Below are positions 24,647-38,907 of a stretch of 64,000 nucleotides of DNA, one piece after another. The stretch covers positions 496,001 to 560,000 of the forward strand of contig JAVTVJ010000574.1 in NCBI GenBank assembly GCA_034509425.1, in the 5' to 3' direction. The notes under the pieces are model-generated. The model had not been told where the DNA came from and made no database searches. It saw only the letters and a program-made list of their open reading frames with translations. A program made the position numbers and the translations under genes. How positions within the stretch are numbered: the first letter of the stretch is position 1; each line of letters opens with the position of its first letter. This stretch comes from Eopsaltria australis (lineage: Eukaryota > Chordata > Aves > Passeriformes > Petroicidae).

Positions 24647-27600
24647 TGGCCCTAACAGGGAGGAACCTTTGGAAACAGCTCACTCTGCAGAGTGAAGGCT
24701 TTACAGGAAGTGAAGCACAGCAGCCTACACACAAATCCCCTTTTCAGCTGTACAAGGGTCCCATTCCCAAATCCCAGGATGTGCTGAGTGAGGGATTCCG
24801 TTCATTTTCTTTGTATGGGAGTGGTAAATAAGATGTAAATTAACTACAAAAGTAGTAGGTATCAAGAATAAGCTTTCTCCCTTTCATTCATGTTATGTTG
24901 AACTATTTTATAATCTACCTACAGCCACAAATACATCCCTAAACATCACCACCAAATCACTTGCAACTAGCATTAAATAGTATTTCATCAGTGCATCATT
25001 TTGTGGCATTTAAAAGACTTTATTTCCATACATCGAAATGCCAGAGCAAATTATTCCAAACCAGTAAGGAACACAAATAGTTAGAAGGTTACGTGTAGCA
25101 TATTAATTTACATCTCAAATTGCAGTAAAAGTCTTGAATGTGGCTTGACATCAGAAATGTATACATTTAATTAGATATAACCTGTCCTATATCTGAATAT
25201 AAACCCACCAGGCTGTGTCACTGGCCAATAAAGAGCTCACTTGCTTTTAAAAGGTCTCGAATGCTGTTTATTTTGGAATTATTCTGTGCCTGCCTGGTCC
25301 CCAGGAGCCTGATTTCACTGCTGCCTGGGCCCCTGGGAGCCATTTGGCCCCTGCAGATAAATGAGGTGTGTGACACAGCTCTGGAAGCCTAGTCTTCCCC
25401 TCCCTTCCCTTCCCTTCCCTTCTCCAGCTGAGAGGGATATCCCACAGGTGGGGAAGGGCTGAGGCACAACCCGCACCCACTTTTCCTGCAGTTGAGCTGA
25501 TTTCAGGTCAGGCTCCTGCTGTATTTACAGTCCTGACTCAGCAAAGCAAAGCAAATCAAACCAGTGCCTCTTTCCTCTTTGTTTTCACAGATCCTGTTGT
25601 GTGTTTGGGTTTGGCTCATTGCAGCTATGAGGTCCAGGTATAAAATCCTGGATTTTATGTATATGTTCTACAAGTTCCATCCTGATTCCCTACTGAGCCC
25701 CCACACAGCTGTTCCCCGCAATAACCAAGGATTAACAAGATACCAACACCTCCATTTGTATCCTTTGGATTAATCAGCTTCTCACCTTCACCTCCATCCC
25801 TTCCAGGAGGAGAAATAACCAACATAGATTCAAAATCTGGTCTTGCTGTGGGTTCAAGCCAGTTCCATTGTTGGGAAATGCTTCCTTTAAAGCACAGGAA
25901 AATTTGAGAGCCCTCATGGTGAGAGTCATGAGTGGAGACACCACAAGCCCCTATAGTACATAAATTCCAGAAATAAGGAAGTCTGCATTTCCTCTACATT
26001 TACTTGTAATTCATCAACTTTGGTGCCTAAGAAAATACAAAACCTTTCCTGTCATCAAAAGTGTATGGAAAGACACCACTCTGTAGAATTTTCTGGTGTT
26101 CTAACAAGGTCTAGTCAGATCTCAGGGCAGCTTTTCCTCAGGGCACTGGTTTTGCAAACAAATACGATTTTAATTTGTAAGAACTCAATGATTTTTCCAA
26201 TATCTACCACAGAGCAAATGAAACAACAGCTTAGAAAATATTAGAAAAGATATGTGGATAGAAAAAACCCCACCAAACTGACATAGCAAACCACTTTGGA
26301 ATAGGCTGAAAATGAAGGAATATGGTTGGAGTAAAGGAAAAAAGGTCTTTCATTACAAGATGAACAATTAAAATTCAGCCTAAGCCAGTGACTGTGACTC
26401 TGAAACTCAGCCTAATGAATTTATAACTAGTCAGTGTTCATATTATCATTCTAGTTTCAACTTTTACCATTTTAACAGGTACATATGGGTAGAAAATGTA
26501 TTTTTTAAATTTCATGTGTGATTCAAGAGAAAACGGGAGAGGAAAGGGATACGGTAGCTGTAACATTTTAAATTCCCCTTATTCATCTATGCCAAGTTAA
26601 AAATAAAATTACCATTAGAATAAAGTGAGTTGCTTGATACTATTTCTTCAGTGCCTTGTCAGAGACACCAATCTGCAAACCTGCTGAGTTTTCAGATAAA
26701 TAGTTTTACTTAAAATACTTCAACTATTTAACATGTTATGCACAGAATGTTATTTCCACCAAGGTAACATGTATATTGATGTACTACTGAAGTGAGATTC
26801 CCTTCCAGAAATAGTATTTCTATGAGCTCCTGGATGCACAGGTGAACAATAATGGAAGGGAAAGTCTCCTGGGGCCTGTTTTCAATCTGTAACTTGTCCC
26901 AGAAATTGTGTGTTCCTGGAGGAGAAGACTCACAGCCCTTTATTCCAGACTAACTCACCTAATTGCTTCGAGCTGCTTTTCTGTTTGCATTATTTCCCAC
27001 CTTCTCACACATTCAGAAAGAAACCATTACCCTTTCTGCTGCCAGGCTAATCAGTATCACAACTTTACCCTGGCTAAAACTGCTAGAATAAGGGAAAAAA
27101 AAGAGAGGTGGAAGCAGAAAACATCCTTACTGCCAAATTATGTACTTTCATTAAGTTCTCTTTCCTTCAGAGGAAAATAATCTCTATGGTTTACATGAAT
27201 CAATAAAAAATACTGGGTTTATAATGATAGAAAAACAGATCTGTTTAATTTATCAAAGGATCTCAATACCCTTCCAGGCACACAGACTCCTCTCACCCCC
27301 AATGCATTGGGCAAACTCTGGAGACAGAGCAAATGGAAACTCCACACAGGGAATTGGGGGTTTCCCTTACTATTCAGGATAAACTTCCTGAATGACTTGG
27401 GAAGCCATGCATTCAAAGAGATTGAAGTTCAGCATCTGTTCTCATCACATTACCAGGATTTGAGTTTTCCATTTGCTATCATTTCAATGCAGATTTCTTA
27501 AAATGAAGAAGGAATGGCTGAAAAAAATTAATGAATAAAATAAAATAGAAACTTTTTAAATTCAGCAGGTGATTTCTGTTCTGAGAGGCATATCCATATC

Positions 27601-29690
27601 CTTCCTCCTGTCCAGATCCTCTGAATCAGACTTGAAGAGTCATGAGGAAAAGGAAGCTTTTTAATCTGGTTCCACCTGAGTGCAAGCATTTACCATTAAG
27701 GGACCACAAACTGCTCCTCTGAGAACTTCTCTCCTTACTCTCACAAAGAGGTTACTTGAGAAGGGACAGGATTTTTTTCATTTCAGTTATTAAAATTCAG
27801 GAGAAATTACCATTTTCAATGCAGCCAGTAGAAAGTGCAAAAGCATAAAATACAAAAAAAACCCAAACCCCAAACTCCATCTTCACAATCCCATTCAATA
27901 ACTTGATCTGTCAAGTAATTACAGCAGTGCAACAAATCTGAGAAACCTTCCCTACTCATTCCCCTCAGCTATCCTTTGAGAGAGCACTCACACACCATCA
28001 AGTTTTTAAAAACCCAAAACCAATTGAAAACAATTCAGAATCAAATTCATCTTTTGGACAAATCACTAACTAAAATCCCATCTTACTGAAAGCAATGAAT
28101 GATGTTCATTTATCTCAGTACTGGCCTGAGAGACAGAGCTCTGTTGGTACCCAGCACACCCCCAGCCAGCACAGACACCAACAAAATGCAGCTCCAAACT
28201 TTGCAGTGTTCATTTAACACTGATTTACCACAAGATTCCACTTCTGAAATGGAGAGGTGTTCACAGAATCAGCTGAAATTTGTTTTCTGGTGAGATCTCT
28301 GTACAAGCCTAAGACTTTGCCTTTCTTTTAGGATAAAACTGAAGATGAGCACCAGGCCCTAGGCATGAGGAAGTTGTCCCTGCTCAGGATTATTTGCACA
28401 ATTAATCATGCCAGTCCTTCCACTGGGAGCAGCAGCAAAGCAGCCAACATTTGTGCCACAGGACACACTTTCCAAGGGACCAGTTTTAGGATGCATTACT
28501 CAAATAAACAGATAACTTCACTGTGCTGAAACACCTTGAGAGATCACATTGGCAAGCAATCTGTGACTTCTGATCATAAAAGTCACAAAAGGGAACTGAC
28601 TCCAATGAGTCAGCTATTGTTTTTTTCAGATGGACTTTAATTTGGAAAGAATAAAAAGATAAAGAAATATAAAAGCACTTTAACCTCCTATGGTACCACG
28701 TGTAACTTTTGGCCTCTCTTATCTGTTAGGGGAATTCCATCATGAGAGCAAAAAGGATGTGCAGCTTTTACCAGAGGCACTTTCAATGGCAGTTTCCAAC
28801 CCATGGCCTTTTGCACCTGCCCAGATTGGCTGTAAAAGCTCCTGCCAGCTGCAGGAACATCAACATCCCTGCCCAGAAACTGAGAGGCTCCACAGGAACC
28901 CCTCTCCCTGCACTGTTCACTGCTTAGGGCCTGCTCTGGGCTCTGCAGAAACATCTGTTTAAAAGCAGCGAAACAGCATTTGTCCTTTTTTTTCAAGTGG
29001 AAGTAAGCAACATTCAGAAGTGACATGAAAGGGACTCTCAGAGTTTACAGTACTGGAGGTTGTGACTGACAGCTCCATCTTGTATTTATCACAAATGAAA
29101 GCTAAAAAGCTGGGACAATTTTAGGATATGCTTTTTCTACTGGCCTCCAGTTTGGGTTAACAAGAATTGCAGTCTGGAGAGGTGAGGACCAGCTCTCCTC
29201 CCAGAACATCAGTTTTTAGTACAAAATATGACTTAAAGCACAGCCTGAAGCCTTGGTGTAAATAGTTAAACCAGAACCAGAGAACAGAACAAAAAAGGGA
29301 CCCACATAAAGATCACTGTGTCCAAGTCCCTGCTCCCTGAAGATCTCTCTAAAACAACCTCCTATGACTGAGAGCATCTTCCAGATACTCCTTGAACTCT
29401 GACAGGCCTCGTGCTGATACCTTGGCACTGGAACAACAGGAAAAAAACAGGAATAATTCTTTTTCAAAATAAAGCAGAAAGCCTCAAGTCCCATTATGTT
29501 TTCTGTTGCTTAATATCTGTAGGGCTGGGTACACAGGAAAATCATTGATCATTCTTTACAAGAAAACACTCCAGTACCAGGACAGGATTTACTAGGGATT
29601 ATTAATTACTCTGCAAGCAATTTCTTCACGTCAAACAAACAAAAAAACTCAAAACCAAGAAAAACCAAAGAAGAAGCAAGGGTGTGTTAA
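24647..29690. other. noncoding DNA, no gene seen
   Basis: AT-rich unique sequence. It contains a pyrimidine microsatellite near 25.4 kb and no recognisable transposon. Open frames are below about 100 codons and do not share a strand or spacing that would suggest exons. Confidence 0.6.
25395..25422. repeat. (TTCCC)n pyrimidine microsatellite
   Basis: Roughly five TTCCC units forming a strand-biased pyrimidine tract, the kind of sequence that can form triplex DNA. No further evidence of a role. Confidence 0.8.
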
Positions 29691-29706
29691 ATATATATAT
29701 ATATAT
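29691..29706. repeat. (AT)8 microsatellite
   Basis: Eight perfect AT dinucleotides. Confidence 0.85.
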
Positions 29707-30562
29707 CCTAAAAGTGATGTTACACAAACAGTAACCAGATTAAACATAAGGGCACGTGCAGGTACGGACTTTGATTGAAGTGTTCATTTAATACAATTTA
29801 GATATCTGAAATATTCTGCTCACTTGATTAGAGCAGATTGTTTGCATTTTGATTTATTGCTTCAAGATCAGTATTCATTAAGTCACTTAATATAAAGGCA
29901 CCCTTACAGCTGCTACCTTATTAAAGGTAATCATTTTTCCCAGTCCTGTTTATAGCACAGTCACTGTTACACTAAACAGTCTGGAGCCATCTATTAATCA
30001 TAACCACAGTTTCCATGCAAAAGTATCTTCAGAAACAATTCCTGATGGCTTGGCCTTGTGTTATACACAGGAATTACAAATTACATTTTGTCTCAAATTC
30101 AAATAGTTTTTAGTCTCATGTACTATCAGGGACGCCCTGGGGTAACTGTGTGAGGGATGATTCCTATTTAAAATACTGCCTAGAAGCTTCAAAATGTCAT
30201 TCCTAGCAGTGTTTTAAGCCTGTAGTTTTTTGTCCTAAGAGTCTCAGCTTTCACTCAAACCAATGCACTGAAATCAGTTCAATTCCTCTGTAACTTCAAT
30301 AAACTTTTAAAACTGGAATTGTAAACATAGCACTTTATCTTTCAGCACCACTGGCCAAAGACTACAGACCTGGTTCAATAGTTCTGGCTGATACATTTTA
30401 CATTTATTCTTTGTCTGGTATCAAAAGGGACAGAATAATCCCGTGATGGTGACATGTAATTAACTGAACCACTGGCCAAAGGAGGTCAGAATTCCAGAAT
30501 AGTCACAGACTGTGCTTATCCCCTTTGTTTTAACGTCTCTGGAAGGTCAGTGAGGAAACACC

Positions 30563-30592
30563 CCAACACACAAAACACACAACACACACAAA
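30563..30592. repeat. CA-rich imperfect microsatellite
   Basis: Interrupted CA/ACAA repeats over about 30 bases. Confidence 0.7.
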
Positions 30593-32877
30593 CTGCAGCA
30601 AATTGCTGCCAGCTCCTGGGTCTCTGGCATGAGTTTACATCATATTAGCAACACTGATTTCAATTCATCAAAACACTGTAAACCACACTGGAAAACTGTG
30701 CAGAGACAGCTCTTAGCAGCTGGGAGTTCAGTGGGGCTGATCAGCAATTCTTCTAGGATTAGTCCACACCCAGGTTAATAGTGCCCACTTTCTGATGTGG
30801 AGAACCAAACTAAAACTGACCTTCAAGCCATCTTAAAATATTTATTTTATTTTCCTATTTATGCAAGTTATTCATAGATGAAGAAAAAGAGTTTTGTCTA
30901 TTCCACAAGTATATCAACCAATCAGTAATGCAAAAACATACAATGGAATTTGTCAAAGACCAAATACAAAAGCATTACCTGGAAAATCCAGTATTATTTC
31001 CTCATACCAAGCATTTTTTCCTGTTGGTGGGTAATGCCAATTAATATACTGATGCTTCTAGGAATAAAAATAGAAGTTTTGCTATACTTCTTCCCCGGTA
31101 CAATGCACCACGATTTCAAAGGGCTTTCATCAACACAAATTTCATAGGGTCTGTTTGTAACAATATTCTGAAAGCAGCACTTCCACTCTGAGCCTGCACC
31201 GTGCTGTTTGCCAAGGGACCAGGCATCCTATCACAGCCCCTCTGCTCCTGAGAGAAAGAATTTCTCACAGAACTCCTACTATATCCCTTTATACATCCAA
31301 TTATGTGCATTGTTACACTTATTTCTTCTCTTTCGGTGGTTTCTATCCAAAATCATTACAATTAATGGAAAAAGTTCCGTGGCCTCCAAGGGATTTCATC
31401 TATTCATCTTTCCATTCTGTCAAGAAATGCTGATGTTTAAAGGAATCGTGGTCTCTGCTCTGTGTAGCTTCATTAAAACTACTGTGGCAGGAGTAGTTCA
31501 AAGGCACGAGGTTTTTAAAGCTCAGAAGAAGCTTGAAAAGTTTGCCTGGTAATATATTAAAAATAGATATTTTTAGTATAATAATGCTTCAGTGAGGCAC
31601 TGATAAAGTAGAGAAGATAATAAGAGAATGTGGTAAGAGAAGAAGAGCTACAGAAAAATATCAGCCGTGGCATCTCGGGAGTCAAAGGAAGAATCTTCAG
31701 TTCCCATTCTGCACTTTAAAAGTATCTGAGAAAACAATAGACTGTTAAATTAACAACTGATTTCAAGTGGACCAAAATAATGATTGAAACAATAATAAAT
31801 GGTCAGGTTTGAGTCACTGAAAGAAGACAAATCATGGGTGAAGTCACACATAGCTAAGTCACCTCTTAACTCAAACTGGAGAAGGGGGAAGAAAGAAAAT
31901 AAATTGAAGTCATATAATAAAATCAGAAAACATCATAATTTCTTCTGCAACCCCTTGAATTTAGTACAGCTACTAAGACTTATGAAATAACCTTGAATTA
32001 TTCTGTAAACAAATCCATTTTGTTTAAACAACTACACAGAGACCAGAGGCAAGGTGCACCTGGGGTAAATAATGGCAAGTAGGACTTTTTCCCTTTACAC
32101 AGTTCCCATACTACTGAAACACTGCAAGCAACCCATAAAGCCAAAGGGTCATTAATGACTGTAACCCTTTGGTTATTTTACTTTAATTTTGCTTAAAATT
32201 CCCTCCCTCAGAGGTTTTATTTAAGTTATCTTGGTGAATAGTCATAATATGTATATGAGAAACATCCCCAGTTATGCAAACCCCACAAGCTTCCACTCTG
32301 CATGTTCTGCAAGGTATAAAAAAGCTTGAGTTGCACTTGGATTTTCTTCCAGCAAATATGCATCAGGTGATCCCACTGAGCCTCAGAGGGATTTAGGGAC
32401 ACAGCACAATCCTCTCTTCCTCTAACACCAGAATCCTGGCACTTTTGGGATGGATGCCACTCCACCATCACAAGCTCCTGTCACATCTCACAGAGACTCT
32501 CCCAGTGCAGCAGCAGTGCACGGCCTCCCTTTATCCTTTCCATGTTTATCACCAAGGAGAGCAAATGATCTGACTGGAGGATTGGGGGGCACAGAGAGAA
32601 AGGCTCCTCATGTATTTCTGTTCCACAGAGAGAGTTAATTCCATGAATGGGTGCTGATCAGCCCAAGCACTGCACCCCCATCACAGAGCCCAGGAACAGC
32701 TTCCAATCATTTTCCTCAACTGCTGCAAAAGCAAGAACGGAGTAAATAAGGATATGCCAAGTCATTTGGTGGAGTTGGACAAAGGAAAAATGAGAGCACT
32801 GGGGAGCAGTTGCAAAGGGAAATGACACAGCCTGTTCAAACACAGTGCCAGAGCACTCTGTATTTACACCAGTTAAA

Positions 32878-32891
32878 TATGTATGTATGTA
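32878..32891. repeat. (TATG)3 short microsatellite
   Basis: Three perfect TATG units followed by TA. Confidence 0.7.
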
Positions 32892-35515
32892 GGTACATGG
32901 CTATGGGAATGTAGGGCTGGATGTAAAAACACAGACCACCTCCCCTCTGGTATAGTTTGCTCAGAATTTCCTACCATGCAGAACTAAACTGGTGGTTTAT
33001 GTATCCACCAAGACACTTCCCAAACTTTTAACTGCAGTCTTAGAACACATAATTGATACAGAGATCCCACCCAAACACACATGTGTGAATGGAACTGACA
33101 CGAGGGTGTGAAGAACTCAAACCACACGTTAAAAACCTCCACTTCTGCATGGCTAGAAGCTTTTAATAAAGCAATTTTCAAATATCCCAAGTGTTTGAAA
33201 AGATAGAGTACAGAAATGTAAGTCACACTGGTTTACTACTGCAGAAAAAAAAATTCTTGGCCCTAAGCATTATCAAAATAAAGTACATGATATTTCATTT
33301 TTCTCGTTTTATGCTTTCCCCCTCACACTCAATTAATAAAGTGCATTTTTCTTTTTTATTTACAGAAAAAGATTCCTGCCCTTCCCCTTAAGGACACTGC
33401 TTGTTCCCAAACCCAGCCAAAGCGGCTTTCCCTGATTCCAAGGGCCATCAAAAACCACCTGGAGCTCTCTCAGGTATCACAGAAATGCTTTCAGAGGGGC
33501 TGCTGGAAGCACACAAAGACACAGGTCCATCATTCCTCCCTCTCCTTCTCCTGCTTGATATTTCCCTGAGATGATGCCAAGCACGAAGGCTCCTCCCTCC
33601 CTCCCCCAAGAGCCATCACCTGAGAACGACAGGCTGGAGCTCTCCGCTGCATTTGGAGCCATTATTCAAAGGAAACAAGGAATTTTGTTCATAACCCTGC
33701 AATAGGCACCAATTCTTCACTGAGGCATTTTTCATATCTCAGCTCTAATTCCACAAATAAGCCTTTCAAATCCAGCAAGTGCCTTCGTGGTCTGTCCCAG
33801 GGCCCCCCCTGGGCAGCGCTGGAAACAATCCACACGGCACTTCCAGCTCCTGAAGAAATGAGCACAAAATTGTGTGCAATTTTTCTTCTTCGTGTTGGAA
33901 ATTATTCTGCTGCCCATGTGAAATGACCACTTTGGTCCTCAGTAAATTCTTTAATGAAAAAAGAGAACAGAAAAGAACAGCTTTATTAGCCTAGGATGTG
34001 GAACACGGCGCCGATGGTAACAAAATGGCACTGATGAGATGAACTGCATTATTTCCAGTCTCAGTCTAGGGTGAATGGAATTTTCTCGATGTTTTTGGGA
34101 GGGGGAGTTGCTTGCTCACTATGTAAGCTTTGAATTTTAGGACTCACTTCAGAACACACTGCAGTTCTGCCTTCTTTTGCTGAAGCTTTGAATTCCCCCA
34201 GTTACAGACTGGAGCCTTTCCCTAGGGACCAGAGGGACTTCATGTCCATATTCAGTACTTAGCTGCTGCTTTTATCCATCTCTTTCCTAAAGCTGATTGC
34301 CACATATTATATTTGACCACCATCTAGAATTTCCCTTTGAAATCATTTGGGAATGAACAGAGCCATTGGAGCCCTGGATAGAGCATGGCACAATTAGGGG
34401 AATATAATCTATGTGTCAAATCAAAGAAGCAGTCAAGGCCTGGATTCTTCTTTGAATACAAAAGGACAGAAGTGTAATGAAAATAGTTTATTTTTGTTTC
34501 AGTAAAATCTGTAGTTGAAGTCTTCTACCACCTTCTCAAGCATTTATCTAGACTGGAAATTCTCTTGTTCTTGCTGCATGAATCAGAACATTTTCAGAGA
34601 AAGCTCCCAAACAAGGTTCTGGATTTAAAATGTTATCCCAACACTTTTAACTATGACTTTTGGCTACCTCACATTTTTTCTCCGGTACTAAGCATGAATA
34701 CCTCCTGCTCTTACTGCCACATCTCTGCAGTTCTGAGCTTCCCAGTTTCTTAACCCAGCAACCACACACAGCCAGCTATTTCAGCCATTAGCCCTCTCCT
34801 CAGCTTCTTGCTTTTGTAAAAAACTCAAGATTTCTCTGTTTTAAGTCCTTAAAGATTTGAAAAAAAATCTTTAAAGTATCTGGCATTAAACAACTGTATG
34901 ACATATTTGATTATTTTATACAACTATGGGGAAATATGTTCTTGTTGGTTTGATAATCATGACTGAGCAATATATGAAAAGAAACAAACCCCAGAACTTT
35001 GAAGCTTATTAGAAAACCAACATTGTTTCCATCATATGGATTATCATTATCTCAGAGAACCCACAGGAATATTAAAGCATCCTCCAGCATTTTACCACTG
35101 GTCATAAAAATCCTGTGTGTGCATCCCCTCCCCAGCACAGCAGGCAGGCCAAATGCACAGTTCCAGTTTTAATACTTACAAAGAGTTGTCTTTATCCTAT
35201 TAAGCCATATTTAAAATCAACTTCCAAACAAGCCATTCCCATTAAACATGTCACTCTTACAGAAACTCTGAAATACAGGAAAAACAAAAAGCCCACTTTT
35301 GAACTATCAGACAAACAAGGAGCATATCCAATATATCCAGGAAAAAAATTATATTAAGGGAATTATCTTGAGAAATGGTTAATACTTCATCCTTTTGCCA
35401 TGGGCTGTGTGTGACTTTAGGCAGGGAACAATTTCCCAGTGCTGCTGTGCCCTTTTTATTTTCCATTCCTGGCCTGGTAGCACTTCAGGGTAGGAAAGGA
35501 ACTTACATTTTTCAG

Positions 35516-35578
35516 AGCCTCTACCTGAAAGCCTGAACCTGGAAGATTTTGAACAGTGTTTTGAAAGAGAATTCACAG
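35516..35578 (+). other. splice-bounded open segment, candidate 63-nt exon (speculative)
   Basis: A 63-nt segment preceded by a T-rich acceptor ending TTTTTCAG and followed by a strong donor, CAG then GTGAGT. The frame that is open throughout begins two bases in and reads PLPESLNLEDFEQCFEREFT, acidic and without low complexity. The segment has the same phase (1) at both ends, so it could be inserted without breaking a frame. I do not recognise the peptide and no partner exons are visible nearby. Short segments like this arise by chance in 64 kb, so this is only a lead. Confidence 0.15.
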
Positions 35579-38335
35579 GTGAGTATCACTTAAAGTAAAA
35601 AAACCCAGATTGGGTCCAGCAGTTTAGTGTTGGAAACTCAAAGTTTCTCTGTCAAGAAACTTTGGGCACAGCCCTTGATATCTGTGTGCTTTCCCTTCCA
35701 TGCACAACAGGAGCAACAGATCCTCCCTCACTGAATAATCTTAGTCTAGATGCTTTTGGATCTGCCCATTTTCCTCTTTCCTGCTTTGATATTTTAGCTG
35801 CTTGTAGTCAAACAAATCCCATCTGCCCAGTAATATAGTCTGCTCAATAATCTGTCCTATGAATTACATCTTTATATTGGTAGATCATTTGGAGGAATGG
35901 GAGAAATAACTGCACTTCATTTAATACAAAATACAGCCAGGCAGATATATATATTCATACAGATTTTACTTTTTTTTCTTCCAAAACGTACTTCTAATCC
36001 CTAAAACCATTTAAGCTGATTAAGTCAGGGATGCAGCCCAATATCTAACTATTATTTAGGCTGATATCAAACAGTACCTGTCCCAGCACTGTATTTCAGA
36101 GCACAGGAAATACCAATTAATAGCAACATTAACATTGCAACAATTACCCAGTCACAGTTCAGTCTGGTGAAATCACACAAGTCAAATGGAGTTAAGGGCT
36201 CAGAAATGGAATAAGAACTCAGTGGCAGCAAAGTTGTGAGGCTCAGCTCGTTACAGGCTGTGAAGTGCCCGACATTGCTGAACTGGAGAAGCCTCATGAA
36301 ATGCAAACACAGATTAACACCCCAAGAGATCCAAGACCAGGGATTGTGCTCCACTCCAGCCCTCCAAAAGGCTCTCTGCTAGTTTACCTCAAAATGACAA
36401 ATCAAAAGGAACATCCAGCAGCCTGAATCAAACAATTACTGTGAGAAATCACCAAAACACGAATTAGTCTCTAATCCAACCTGCCCCAAAGTCAGTGAGC
36501 TGATGAGCCCAGGAGCATTGCTGGCAAAGGAACAGAGAGACTCTGAGAGAGCAGAGGTCTGGGGCCACAAGGCAGGGGAATTGTCACTGGAAGGTACATT
36601 AAAAAAAGAAACCCCTCACGTGTCAGGGCTGCTTAAAAAAACCAACAAAGACTGAAAATCTTTATGATTTCCACCCTCAAGAGTACAGAGGCTAATTGGA
36701 AAGGGTGTGTGCTTCCCACTGCCAGCCCCACACAATCCTGTCCTTTCTAAACCAAGACAAGGATTTTCTTTTTTTTTTTCTGCTTAGCACAATTTTTATT
36801 ATTTTATGAGCATGACCACAGCTCTGAGAGGAGCCTCCTTAACTCCCACAACCAGGATTAATTTATTATGGCAACAGGGGAAGAGAGAGCAGGGAACAAA
36901 CATTTTCCCCAAAAGCATCAGGATTGGCAGCCTGCACGTGAAAATGCTGAAGATTCAGACTCCTTTTTTCCTGCCTGCATTCCAAAATTCACAGTATTCT
37001 CTTCTCCTGATTCTCTCTCTGTCACTACATCAAACAACCACAGTGCCCCATTTCCTTTAAGCAAAGCATCAGTGAAACTCCAGGGCCATTGCACAGCGAG
37101 AATGATCCTGCAGCAGAGATCCTTCTGCTGGCAAAGTGCAAGGCAAGAATGTTCCTGGAAAAACGTCATGTTAAAAAAAATTAAAATTACATTCTAACTC
37201 ATGTTTGACCCACAGACAATTCAGCTCTTGGATGGATCACTTATGTAAAGCTAATATGGCTAAAAGGCAAATCCTTTCAAAAATTGCATGAGAAACAGGA
37301 TAAGGAGGAAAACACTTTTGCCAATGATCCTTTAGCACTTACCAGAAAAATTAAAACATAGCAGAAAACATTTTTAAAATAATTATTACTAATTTTCATC
37401 CTATTGTCTTTCAACTTTTTCTTTAGATATAAAGATGATGATTTTGGATAAGACGATAAAGAGCACCAGAAACTTGCATCCTCTCAGAAGAAAAACATTC
37501 CCCCACTTCAGCCATTAAACCCTCCAAAGACTCCCCAGCATCTCTGAGCACTCTGAAAACCCCACTGTGCTCACACTTCAGCCATCGAGCACATCTCATA
37601 ACATCTGCACATTTATTCCATAAAAATTAGGTGTTTCTGATTTCAGTCTTCAAGTTAAGCCACTCCGCTTGTCCTAAAAATCCAGCTGTGACAAAGTATT
37701 TGGATATTTTAATTCTGGCAGACCACATATTTCTTTTGACATTTTTTTGTTTGTTAATTCAGTTGCATAGAACTGCCTATAGTTTTATAGATGCTGCTCA
37801 GCAACAGCAGTTCTGTGCTAGCAACTCCGTGCTACATTTAGATGTCCACTCACGCAAGCCTACAGACATAAAAGTTTCATAAATAAATACATTTTCAAGG
37901 TGACTTTCTTTAAAACAGCTCCATTCAAAGATAACAATTTTTGCCTTCTGGCACTTATTCTAAAAAAATATTCATTTTGCATGAGGAAGTCCGTGTAAAA
38001 GGCAAAAAGATGCCACTACTGCTTTTAAAAACAGTTGGGGAATAAAAAAGAAAGAAGTTACACATATTCTGAACTCCTCTATAGAGAATGTCATGGGAAA
38101 TTGGCTCTGTATCTTCAACTAGACAAAATGTTAAGGTCAGCCTTGGGCTCAGTTGAGCACAGCCCTAAGTCACTCATGCAGAGGCAGAGGATGTTTCAGG
38201 TTCTCTGTTCACTGCCTTTCATGCCATGACAATTTTTTGCCTTTTCTTTTATATACCTTTTATGTACCCTCAGTGCTCTTTACATGCATACTTGTAATTC
38301 CTTAAATCTGATAACTCAGCATAGTCCTGGTATTC
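35579..38335. other. noncoding DNA, no gene seen
   Basis: AT-rich unique sequence. A minus-strand frame at 36067-36354 (95 codons) ends in a hydrophobic stretch resembling a membrane segment and is followed by a possible GTACTG donor. It has no recognisable homology and was not called. The part from about 38.09 kb could belong to the candidate LTR that follows, if that element's left edge is further out than placed here. Confidence 0.5.
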
Positions 38336-38709
38336 TGTTAGGCCAGGAGACCAAACATCCTAAGGCCTCGCAGTTGGAGGCCAGAAAGCCTCATTCTATC
38401 CTGAGAAACCAAGGTCCCCTCTAGAATACATTCTATAAACTAAGATTAGGCCCATCTAGGAGAGAGTACTTCAGGATAAAGAGATATCACACTATTCATT
38501 CAAGCCTCTCATTGAGGAATCTTTATTAGAAATGCTAATTTGCAAAGTCTATAAAATTGTATAAGCAATCTACCATACACATACATTTCAGCATATTCCA
38601 CCCTGGCAAAGTGATACACCATAAAAATCCTTATTAAACACTGAGATAAAAACCCTTTATCCTTTAACCATGTCTGACTCTTGATTTTAAGACCAAGGAG
38701 AAGGCATCA
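38336..38709 (+). mobile_element. candidate LTR, left edge uncertain
   Basis: The right end reads AAGGCATCA, the same kind of terminus as the two related LTRs of this window. It is preceded by a U5-like T-rich stretch (about 38650-38690). A TATAAAA box lies at 38550-38556, about 160 bases before the end, in a position typical of an LTR promoter. The left edge was placed at TGTTAGG because it starts with TG, but no matching target duplication is visible there, and an edge further left is possible. This is inference from layout plus resemblance to avian LTRs. Confidence 0.4.
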
Positions 38710-38907
38710 CCCTGAGGTGCCCGTGGATGTTTGCAGGAGGTTTGGTGGCTGCTGGGCACAGAGCTGCCCGATGCCCTGCGCCTGGGGCTGCCGCCCTGCC
38801 AGCAGCTGCCCATGAACTCACACAGTTGTGGCACCAAAGGATGTGAACTTGGGGAGCAAACACAGCTCTGCCACTGCACTGTGACAATGGGATCTTTCTG
38901 TTCAGAG
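38710..38907. other. GC-rich spacer between two LTRs
   Basis: A 198-bp stretch, GC-rich at its left half (CTGGGGCTGCCGCCCTGCC region). It separates the candidate LTR on the left from the second LTR copy on the right. It shows no coding sequence, primer-binding site or polypurine tract, so it does not look like internal retroviral sequence. Confidence 0.5.

Larger units (their letters stand above)
29707..35515. other. noncoding DNA, no gene seen
   Basis: AT-rich unique sequence. About 29.76-30.06 kb is dense in ATTA/TAAT and TTTGCAT-like words and is discussed as a possible conserved regulatory stretch. A CA-rich tract lies at 30563-30592 and (TATG)n at 32878-32891. A local GC-rich point with CGGCGCCG occurs near 34.0 kb. 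No coding region is recognisable. Confidence 0.55.
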
